DNA of 5,373 bases from Hyphomicrobium sp. Lineage in GTDB: Bacteria; Pseudomonadota; Alphaproteobacteria; Rhizobiales; Hyphomicrobiaceae. The notes below the pieces were generated by a model. It was not told where the DNA came from and searched no databases. It worked only from the letters and a program-made list of their open reading frames with translations. Shown here piece by piece: positions 1 through 5,373 of this stretch (positions within the stretch are counted from its first letter, which is position 1; each line of letters opens with the position of its first letter). The DNA is taken from contig JAICLG010000205.1 in the NCBI GenBank assembly GCA_025927515.1, positions 1-5,373 on the forward strand, written 5' to 3'. Both the position numbers and the translations under genes were made by a program.

Positions 1-440
1 AGATACAGCATGTATTCCGCGACGCTCTCACCCCAAGGCGTCTGCTTGTAGGGCAGGAGAAAGAGCAGATCGATGTCCGATCCTGGCGCCAGCAGCCCGC
101 GTCCATAACCGCCGGTCGCGACGATTGCCATGCGTTCTGCGTCCGACGGGTTCGTCGCTCGATAAACATGGCTTACGGTATAATCATAGATGAGGCGTAT
201 GAGCTCGTCCTGGAAGAGACTGAGGCCCGCCGCGCAACGCCGGCCATTACCATCAACCTCAAGCGCGTTCTGGGCCGACTCCCGCCCGGTCTTCACCAAT
301 TGCTTCAGGTACTCGAGAACCTTGGGTCTCGCGTCGGCGACCGAGACGCTGGAATTGAAAATCTTCGTCAGATCACGGCGCACCGCGAGCGTGTCGAAAT
401 ACGGCGGCGGAACCAGCTTACTCAGCGTGTCCTGGGTCAA
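1..440 (-). CDS. glnD: PII uridylyltransferase/uridylyl-removing enzyme (N-terminal 146 codons; gene continues past left edge)
   Basis: This is the start of GlnD, the cytoplasmic nitrogen sensor that adds UMP to PII proteins (GlnB/GlnK) when glutamine is low and removes it when glutamine is high. Only the N-terminal region is present. Residues 103-130 contain the nucleotidyltransferase signature: GGYGRG at 110-115 and SDIDLLF at 121-127, whose two aspartates (D122, D124) are the expected metal ligands. It continues LLPYKQTPWGESV (128-140), typical of alphaproteobacterial GlnD. The HD domain and C-terminal ACT domains would lie off the left edge. The only start codon available upstream of the conserved region, after an in-frame stop at the 3' end of mutS, is TTG at 440-438. 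It overlaps the mutS stop as TTGA, and only a weak AAGAAG purine tract precedes it. Translational coupling to mutS is inferred. Product identity is very sure; the exact start is moderately sure. Confidence 0.93.
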   Translation of the reverse strand, partial: MTQDTLSKLVPPPYFDTLAVRRDLTKIFNSSVSVADARPKVLEYLKQLVKTGRESAQNALEVDGNGRRCAAGLSLFQDELIRLIYDYTVSHVYRATNPSDAERMAIVATGGYGRGLLAPGSDIDLLFLLPYKQTPWGESVAEYMLY

Positions 441-3268
441 AGCTTCGACTTCTTCACGGTTTCTGCGAGCGCCTTGAGTTCATAAATCTTCTCGAGTGCG
501 GCTTTCGGCGACAATTCGTCAGGATGCATGGCAATCAGCATCTTTTCAACGGCCGACGGTTGCCACTCGTCGAGCCCGCTTTTTGGACGAACGGCCGAGA
601 AAAGCGGCAGATCGTCAATACCCTCATCACCGGCGCGAGGCCGCCGATCGGCTTTTTCGAGGCGATTGAGCACCTCGCGCGCCCTGGTCACCACAGGCTG
701 CGGAAGCCCTGCGAGCTTGGCAACCTGGATGCCGTACGAACGATCCGCTGCACCCGCCTTAACCTTATGTAGAAATACAATCGTGTCGTGCCACTCCGTG
801 ACATCCATCGTGACATTAGCAATGCCGTCGAGCCGCCGCGCAAGAGCGGTCAGCTCATGGTAGTGCGTGGCGAACAGCGCTCGCGCCTTCGTCACGCCGT
901 GCAGATATTCGACCGTCGCCCAGGCGATGGACAAACCGTCGAACGTCGCCGTACCGCGTCCGATCTCATCCAAGATAACGAGCGAACGCGCGCTTGCCTG
1001 ATTGAGGATCGCCGCCGTCTCGACCATTTCGACCATGAACGTCGAACGGCCGCGCGCCAGATCATCCGACGCCCCGACGCGCGAGAACAGCCTGTCGACG
1101 ACGCCGATATGCGCCGACCTCGCCGGAACGTAGGAGCCCATCTGCGCCATCACAGTGATCAGCGCGTTCTGGCGCAGGAACGTCGACTTGCCGGCCATGT
1201 TCGGACCGGTGACAAGCCAGATCCGTGCGTCCGGAGCTTTCTCGAATCCCGCCGGCGCCTCGCTGCCGTCTTTCCCGAGAATGCAATCGTTCTCGATGAA
1301 GGCCGGTGCCCCGCTCCGGGCCAACGCCTGCTGTACCACGGGATGACGACCGCCCCGGATCTCGAACGTCATGCTCTCATCGATGACCGGGCGCGCATAG
1401 TTTTGCTCGATCGCAAGCTGGGCGAGCCCGGCGACGACATCGAGTTCCGCGAGCGCCGCAGCCGCAGCCTGAAGCGCTGCAGATGCGGTCCCGATGCGCT
1501 CGGCGAGATCGGTAAAGATTTCCTGTTCGAGATTGAGCGCCCGCTCGCTCGCTGATGCAATGAGGCCCTCCGTCTCAAGAAGCTCGGGCGTCGCAAACCG
1601 CACGGCATTCGCCATCGTCTGGCGATGCCGGAAGCGCTCGCTCAACGGCGGTGACAGCAACGGCTTCGCGTTGAGCTGCGTCACTTCGATGAAGAAGCCA
1701 AGGATGTTGTTATGGCGAACCCGCAGCGTCTTGATGCCGGTTTCTTCAATATAGCGCGCTTCATGCTCGGCCATGACTTTGCGGCTGTCATCGCGGAGCG
1801 CACGCGCCGCGTCGAGATCGCCATTGTAACCCGGCCGGATGAATCCACCGTCACGACGCAACAACGGGGCGTCATCAACGAGAGCGTCTTCCAAAGATTT
1901 GCCAAGCTCAGCTGGAACGTGCGCGAGCCGTTCGCAAATCGATTTGATATCTGAGGGCAGCCCGAGCGGATCAGCCGAATCTCCAATGAGCGCGACCGCC
2001 CGGCGCGCGACGCCGATCGCGTCCCGCACGGCAGCCAGATCGCGCGGCCCGCCACGGCCGAAGCCCAGTCGCGGTAATGCCCGCGCCAGATCCGGTGATG
2101 CGCGAAGCGCCGAACGCACGTCGTCCAGGAGCCGGCGATGACCGACGAAATGGCTGACGGCATCGAGCCGCGCGTCGATCGCTCGAGGATCGGTCAACGG
2201 ACTCGAAAGCCGCCCCTGCAGCTCGCGCGCCCCTGCGCCCGTCACCGTTCGGTCCATCGCCGCGAGCAACGTAGATGTTTTTTCCCCCGAGGCGGCTCGC
2301 ACGAGTTCGAGGCTCGCACGGCTCGCGGCATCGATGAAGAGACAAGCACTCCCCGCCTTCCGCGGCGCGTTGATCAGCGGCTTGCGGCCCATCTGCGTGA
2401 GATCGACGTACTTCAGAACGGCGCCGATAGCCGCCAATTCCGCCGTCGAAAATGCTCCGAAGGCGGAAATATCCGCGACGCCAAGGCATGTCTTGAGATC
2501 GCGACTGCCCGCCACCGCGTTGAAATAGAGCGCCGGTATGGGCGTTACCTTGCCGCCCGCATACTCGACGGCGCGAACAAACGTTTGATCGGCGAGCAGA
2601 CCATCGGCCGCCACCACTTCACTCGGCGCCAAACGGATCAGTTCGCCGGTGAGATCGAGCCCCGTAACGTCCCCGACTTCGAACTCACCAGTCGAAATAT
2701 CGATCGAGGCAAGCGCCAGCCGCGCCTCGGCCGCAGTCGTCCCGAGTTCATGCGGCGTCTCGCAATAAACGGCCGTCAGGTAATTGCGGGCCTTGGCGTC
2801 GAGGAGGGCTTCCTCCGTTACGGTGCCAGGCGTCACCAGGCGCACGACGTCGCGCTTGACGACGGCCTTGGCACCGCGCTTGCGCGCCTCCGCCGGATCT
2901 TCGAGCTGCTCGCAAACCGCAACGCGGTAGCCCTGCCTGATGAGCCTTTGCAGATATTCATCGGCCCGATGCACGGGCACGCCGCACATGGGGATTTCCT
3001 CGCCTTGATGTTTGCCGCGCTTCGTCAGGACAATCGACAGCGCTTCCGAGGCAACGACCGCATCCTCGAAAAACAGCTCGTAGAAATCGCCCATGCGATA
3101 CCAGAGGAGACTGTTCGGATTGGCTGCCTTGATTTCGAGATACTGCGCCATCGACGGCGTCGCATCGGCGACGACCGATCGTCCGCCGGTCGCGCTCGGC
3201 TTGTCGCCGCCCGCCCGTTCCTCCGGTTCAACGTGCCGGTTTTTGCTTTGCACGTCGTGTCTCGACAT
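437..3268 (-). CDS. mutS: DNA mismatch repair protein MutS
   Basis: MutS binds base mismatches and small loops in new DNA and, with MutL, starts methyl-independent or methyl-directed repair. With ATG at 3268 the protein has 943 residues, longer than the E. coli protein (853), mainly because of an N-terminal tail of about 39 residues. The mismatch-binding domain begins near MAQYLEIKAANP (40-51) and carries the Phe-X-Glu wedge in MGDFYELF (F62, E64). Clamp and core segments include GGFIRPGYNGDLD (474-486) and LRVRHNNILGFFIEV (515-529). The ATPase has Walker A GPNMAGKST (688-696), SRVGASDDLARGRSTF (729-744), Walker B LVILDEIGRGT (763-773) and FATHYHELT (799-807). The helix-turn-helix dimer contact starts SYGIQVAKLAGLP (844-856). 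DLPLF (886-890) is a likely beta-clamp motif, and the C-terminal helix resembles the tetramerisation segment. A TTG at 3334 would add 22 residues, but these do not resemble MutS and have no ribosome-binding site. An ATG at 3151 is a shorter alternative. glnD follows with a 4-nt overlap. Confidence 0.96.
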   Translation of the reverse strand: MSRHDVQSKNRHVEPEERAGGDKPSATGGRSVVADATPSMAQYLEIKAANPNSLLWYRMGDFYELFFEDAVVASEALSIVLTKRGKHQGEEIPMCGVPVHRADEYLQRLIRQGYRVAVCEQLEDPAEARKRGAKAVVKRDVVRLVTPGTVTEEALLDAKARNYLTAVYCETPHELGTTAAEARLALASIDISTGEFEVGDVTGLDLTGELIRLAPSEVVAADGLLADQTFVRAVEYAGGKVTPIPALYFNAVAGSRDLKTCLGVADISAFGAFSTAELAAIGAVLKYVDLTQMGRKPLINAPRKAGSACLFIDAASRASLELVRAASGEKTSTLLAAMDRTVTGAGARELQGRLSSPLTDPRAIDARLDAVSHFVGHRRLLDDVRSALRASPDLARALPRLGFGRGGPRDLAAVRDAIGVARRAVALIGDSADPLGLPSDIKSICERLAHVPAELGKSLEDALVDDAPLLRRDGGFIRPGYNGDLDAARALRDDSRKVMAEHEARYIEETGIKTLRVRHNNILGFFIEVTQLNAKPLLSPPLSERFRHRQTMANAVRFATPELLETEGLIASASERALNLEQEIFTDLAERIGTASAALQAAAAALAELDVVAGLAQLAIEQNYARPVIDESMTFEIRGGRHPVVQQALARSGAPAFIENDCILGKDGSEAPAGFEKAPDARIWLVTGPNMAGKSTFLRQNALITVMAQMGSYVPARSAHIGVVDRLFSRVGASDDLARGRSTFMVEMVETAAILNQASARSLVILDEIGRGTATFDGLSIAWATVEYLHGVTKARALFATHYHELTALARRLDGIANVTMDVTEWHDTIVFLHKVKAGAADRSYGIQVAKLAGLPQPVVTRAREVLNRLEKADRRPRAGDEGIDDLPLFSAVRPKSGLDEWQPSAVEKMLIAMHPDELSPKAALEKIYELKALAETVKKSKL

Positions 3269-3340
3269 CGACAAGATTGTCCCGCTTTGCCCCAACGGTC
3301 TTGCCGGACGAACATTCTCCCCAGCCCGGCCCAACCGGCG

Positions 3341-3350
3341 CTATGCATAG
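3341..3350. repeat. 10-bp perfect palindrome CTATGCATAG
   Basis: CTATGCATAG is identical to its reverse complement and is the most AT-rich stretch in this GC-rich cluster, directly beside the 9-bp inverted repeat. Read towards mutS, TATGCA (3349-3344) could be a poor -10 box, with TTGCCG (3372-3367) as a poor -35 box at a 17-nt spacing. It could equally be an operator or chance. Confidence 0.55.
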
Positions 3351-3374
3351 GTTGCCGGCGCCAGCCCGGCAACC
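3350..3374. repeat. Perfect 9-bp inverted repeat (hairpin) upstream of mutS
   Basis: GGTTGCCGG at 3350-3358 is the exact reverse complement of CCGGCAACC at 3366-3374, with a 7-nt loop (3359-3365). The stem is GC-rich and would be stable in RNA or as a protein-binding palindrome. No T-run follows on either strand, so it is not a standard intrinsic terminator. The left arm can alternatively pair with CCGGCCCAACC at 3326-3336, leaving a 2-nt bulge, so two mutually exclusive structures are possible. Confidence 0.7.
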
Positions 3375-3522
3375 ACTCGGCCGACCCTTCACCGAGAATG
3401 CCCACACGAGCTTTTCATTACGGCGCGCGCATTCCTGCGGCATCCGCGCCAAACCTCAAGCAAGCAGGCCTGATTTGCGGTGTTGCCGATTTACGCGCCG
3501 GTCGCAAATAACGCGACACGAA

Positions 3523-4488
3523 TCAGGCGTCGGCGGCGATTCGGCTCTTGGTTTCGTCCGGCGTTCCGTAATGCTCGAAATAACGCGGATCGATGTTCTT
3601 GACCGGCATGATGATCAGCACGTCGATCGTACGGAACTGATGATCGATTACGGCGCCGTCGCCAACGTAAGCACCAAGCCGGAGATAGGCTTTGACCAGC
3701 GGCGGCATCGCCTTCATCGCCGCTTTGATATCGACGGTTTCCGGAGGCATCCGGTCCATCGAGACGTAGAGATCATCCCGTGCCCGGCAACGCCACTCTT
3801 CCGGCGCGAGCGCGCGATGGTGAAGATAGCTCAGCGCCAGTTTATGCTCGTCGAGATCCGTGCCTTCGAAGCTCGCGCACCCGATCATGACGTCGATGCC
3901 GTTCTCGCGCACGTATGTCCAAAGGCCATGCCACAGCAGCTCGACCGAACGCTTGCTGCGATAGGGCGCCAGCACGCACGACCGGCCGACCTCCATGAAG
4001 CGATTCGTGCGTGACTTGCTTCCGACGAGAGCAGCGATGTCGAATTCAGCCGCGGAGTAGAAGCCCGGCCCGCGCTGCGCCACATCCTGGCGAAGAATCC
4101 GATACGTGCCGACGACCTTGGGCCGTTCCGCGCGGCCGCCGCGCATCGGTTTCGTCTTGTCGAGATCGATGACCAGCAGATGATCGCAAATGGCGTCGTA
4201 AGCATCTTCGTCCCGGCGGCGGAATTGTGCGAGGCGCGTCGGGACAGCCGACATCTCTTCGTAGAAGACCTGATAGCGGAGACGTTGCGCGAGCTTGATC
4301 TCGGACCAACTTCGCGCCAAGCGCACTTCGAGATTGCCGACCCGGCCATAAACCTTTGGCTCGATCTTCCGGGAAAAGATGTTGAGCTGTCGCGACGGCA
4401 CCGTCAGGGCGTCAAGTGCCAAAAACTTCGCGGGAAATTTGACCGGCAATCGAGCACGCTTGCCGCGCTCCGCAATCGCCTGCCACAT
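3523..4488 (-). CDS. olsB: L-ornithine N(alpha)-acyltransferase, OlsB family (GNAT fold)
   Basis: OlsB transfers a 3-hydroxy fatty acid from acyl-ACP to the alpha-amino group of ornithine, giving lyso-ornithine lipid; OlsA then completes ornithine lipid, a phosphorus-free membrane lipid. The 321-residue protein aligns by eye with the family along its length: YGRVGNLEVRLA (47-58), RYQVFYEEM (71-79), DAICDHLLVID (98-108), VGTYRIL (126-132), GFYSAAEFD (142-150), MEVGRSCVLAPYRSKRSV (165-182), GCASFEGTD (203-211), PPLVKAYLRLGAYVGDGAV (262-280) and TIDVLIIMPV (287-296). About 46 mostly basic residues precede the conserved start, longer than I recall for the Sinorhizobium protein, and could touch the membrane. 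No signal peptide or transmembrane helix is evident. ATG at 4488 is chosen over TTG at 4494 because GGTGAGGA is too close to the TTG. No olsA lies in the window. A related N-acyltransferase with another amine substrate remains possible. Confidence 0.88.
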   Translation of the reverse strand: MWQAIAERGKRARLPVKFPAKFLALDALTVPSRQLNIFSRKIEPKVYGRVGNLEVRLARSWSEIKLAQRLRYQVFYEEMSAVPTRLAQFRRRDEDAYDAICDHLLVIDLDKTKPMRGGRAERPKVVGTYRILRQDVAQRGPGFYSAAEFDIAALVGSKSRTNRFMEVGRSCVLAPYRSKRSVELLWHGLWTYVRENGIDVMIGCASFEGTDLDEHKLALSYLHHRALAPEEWRCRARDDLYVSMDRMPPETVDIKAAMKAMPPLVKAYLRLGAYVGDGAVIDHQFRTIDVLIIMPVKNIDPRYFEHYGTPDETKSRIAADA

Positions 4489-4566
4489 GGTCAATCATCC
4501 TCACCCAATTCATCCGCTGGCGGGCTAGCACGATTCCGTGACAGTTTTGAGATCAGATGCGGCTGA
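4489..4566. other. Short gap between hybrid kinase and olsB (78 nt)
   Basis: The gap carries the olsB ribosome-binding site, a small inverted repeat CACG-ATTC-CGTG (4529-4540) that encloses a GANTC site, and a CTGTCAC heptamer on the minus strand (4544-4538). I see no intrinsic terminator for the kinase gene and no convincing -35/-10 pair for olsB. Read-through from the kinase gene is therefore plausible but unproven. Confidence 0.6.
4498..4505 (-). promoter_or_regulatory. Ribosome-binding site of olsB (GGTGAGGA)
   Basis: On the minus strand GGTGAGGA ends 9 nt before ATG at 4488. The GAGG core is only 4 nt from the in-frame TTG at 4494, too close for good initiation. This spacing decides for the ATG start and a 321-residue protein. 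Confidence 0.55.
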
Positions 4567-5373
4567 TTAGGCCGCAGGAGGTGTGTTTTGGGCACGCCGC
4601 TGAACCCAGCGCATTAACGTCTGGCGAAGCTGATCCGCCTCGAACGGCTTTGCCAGATAATCGTCCATGCCCGCCGAGTAGCAGCGCTCGCGATCCTCTG
4701 CAAAAGCGCTGGCGGTGAGCGCGAGGATCGGCGGGCAGGACATGCCAAGATGCCGGCGCTCGCGATAGAGTTCTTTAATCGCCCTCGCCGCTATCAACCC
4801 GTCGATACCGGGCATCACGATATCCATAAGGATGAGATCGAATGTTGGTGCGCGATATTGCAAGGTTGCCCAGACTGCGGCGATCGCCAGCCGGCCATCT
4901 TCGACCATCGTCACATGGCCACCGGCGCGATCGATCACCTTGCGGACAAGGAGAGCATTGATCGGATTGTCTTCAGCGATAAGAACGTTGAACCCGGCAG
5001 GGAGGACCAGATTGCTGTCAGGCGTTGACGCCACGGACAATTGCCGGCTCGACGACATTTTCGCTCTCTCGTCAGTTGCCCTTTCGATCTCCAGTTGACT
5101 GGGGACATCGAAGCACAACAACGCCGTAAACGCCGTCGTCTCATCCGGGTTTATTTCAGCGACGATGTCGCCATCCATCGCCTGCGCAAGGCGCTTTGAA
5201 ATCGAGAGCCCCAACCCCGATCCGGCCGAATAGCGGCCCGCCGACGCACTCTGCTCAAATTCGCCGAACAGCCGAACCATAAACTCGGGCGACAAGCCGA
5301 TACCCGTATCGGTCACCCTGATCGCGATCTTGCACCGGCCACCTGTCTGTGGTTCGGCCAACGACATATAGAC
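4567..5373 (-). CDS. Hybrid sensor histidine kinase/response regulator (C-terminal 268 residues; 5' end beyond right edge)
   Basis: The reading frame is open to the right edge, so the ATG at 5367 is internal and not a start. Numbering from the edge, residues 1-91 are the end of a HATPase_c domain: G1 box DTGIGL (22-27), F-box-like LFGEFEQ (35-41) and G2 box GSGLGLSIS (51-59). A charged linker (about 92-127) leads to a complete receiver domain (128-257). The receiver has the acidic pair E134/D135 in LIAEDNPIN, phospho-acceptor D184 in LILMDIVMPGIDG, T220 in LALTASA and K242 in LAKPF. The protein ends soon after, with no histidine phosphotransfer (HPt) domain. It should autophosphorylate on a histidine outside this window and pass the phosphate to D184; a separate HPt protein would then be needed for output. 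Input signal and membrane segments cannot be seen. It reads towards olsB with a 78-nt gap. The family is certain; no specific gene name is justified. Confidence 0.93.
   Translation of the reverse strand, partial: VYMSLAEPQTGGRCKIAIRVTDTGIGLSPEFMVRLFGEFEQSASAGRYSAGSGLGLSISKRLAQAMDGDIVAEINPDETTAFTALLCFDVPSQLEIERATDERAKMSSSRQLSVASTPDSNLVLPAGFNVLIAEDNPINALLVRKVIDRAGGHVTMVEDGRLAIAAVWATLQYRAPTFDLILMDIVMPGIDGLIAARAIKELYRERRHLGMSCPPILALTASAFAEDRERCYSAGMDDYLAKPFEADQLRQTLMRWVQRRAQNTPPAA

Larger units (their letters stand above)
3321..3374. repeat. Imperfect direct repeat CCAGCCCGGC(CC)AACC, two copies
   Basis: Copy one is CCAGCCCGGCCCAACC at 3321-3336. Copy two is CCAGCCCGGCAACC at 3361-3374. They differ only by a 2-nt insertion and start 40 nt apart. 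Both lie in the mutS upstream region. Their role is unknown: they could be two binding sites for one protein, alternative RNA-pairing arms or part of a REP-like element. Confidence 0.7.
3269..3522. other. Intergenic region between olsB and mutS (254 nt), repeat-rich
   Basis: No protein-coding gene or RNA gene can be supported here. The segment must hold the end of the olsB transcript and probably the mutS promoter and leader. The half nearer mutS (3321-3374) has a cluster of direct and inverted repeats, listed separately. The half nearer olsB has only small palindromes, for example CAGGCCTG at 3465-3472 and a 5-bp stem GTCGC/GCGAC at 3501-3517, with no T-run behind them. A classical rho-independent terminator for olsB is therefore not visible. 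Confidence 0.75.

Noticed and set aside
168..485. Plus-strand open frame of 105 codons opposite the glnD start
   Set aside because: It is antisense to the GlnD N-terminus, which has clear family motifs.
788..1555. Plus-strand open frame of 255 codons opposite the MutS ATPase
   Set aside because: It is an Arg-rich mirror of the MutS ATPase coding sequence with no motifs of its own.
3320..3390. tRNA-like stretch on the minus strand (GGCCGAGTGGTTGCCGG resembles the D-arm of tRNA-Ser)
   Set aside because: No acceptor stem, anticodon stem or GGTTCGAATCC-type T-arm follows at the right spacing; the resemblance is limited to the D-arm.
2138..3511. Long plus-strand open frame of 457 codons opposite mutS, ending in the intergenic gap
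   Set aside because: It is antisense to strongly supported mutS codons, very rich in Arg/His, has no recognisable domain, and is the kind of frame that GC-rich third positions create by chance.
3501..3517. Small stem GTCGC/GCGAC just downstream of the olsB stop as a terminator
   Set aside because: Only five base pairs with a 7-nt loop and no T-run on the minus strand.
3277..4014. Plus-strand open frame of 245 codons across the intergenic gap and the 3' half of olsB
   Set aside because: Most of it is antisense to conserved OlsB codons and its composition is typical of a shadow frame.
5365..5367. ATG as the start of a short 266-residue kinase/regulator protein
   Set aside because: The frame is open further to the window edge, and starting here would leave an ATPase domain without its N-box and histidine; it is an internal Met.
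1..5373. Search for a mobile element, CRISPR array, defence system or toxin-antitoxin pair
   Set aside because: No transposase or integrase, no regularly spaced repeats and no unassigned gene was found; nearly all bases belong to four conserved chromosomal genes.

Overview
The window looks like a stretch of chromosome from an alphaproteobacterium of the order Hyphomicrobiales (Rhizobiales sensu lato). GC content is about 60% by eye, codon third positions are GC-rich, and the MutS, GlnD and OlsB proteins carry the sequence signatures typical of that order. A Hyphomicrobium-like genus would fit but cannot be proven from the sequence. All four genes lie on the minus strand, so transcription runs from right to left.

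In transcription order: (1) positions 5373-4567 hold the C-terminal part of a hybrid sensor histidine kinase. It has the end of the ATPase domain followed by a receiver domain; the sensor part, H-box and N-box lie beyond the right edge. (2) After a 78-nt gap comes a complete olsB-type gene (4488-3523), a GNAT-fold N-acyltransferase that makes lyso-ornithine lipid from ornithine and acyl-ACP. (3) A 254-nt gap (3522-3269) carries a compact set of direct and inverted repeats. (4) A complete mutS (3268-437) encodes the DNA mismatch-recognition ATPase. (5) glnD, the bifunctional uridylyltransferase/uridylyl-removing enzyme for PII proteins, starts at a TTG that overlaps the mutS stop codon (TTGA) and runs off the left edge after 146 codons.

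Functionally this is mostly housekeeping: membrane lipid synthesis, mismatch repair and nitrogen sensing, preceded by a signalling protein of unknown input. mutS and glnD are very probably co-transcribed and translationally coupled. The kinase and olsB may share a transcript. I see no mobile element, CRISPR array, tRNA/rRNA gene, toxin-antitoxin pair or clear rho-independent terminator, and no convincing new biological system. The least ordinary parts are the repeat cluster upstream of mutS, the TTGA start overlap of glnD, and the placement of a hybrid kinase directly upstream of olsB.
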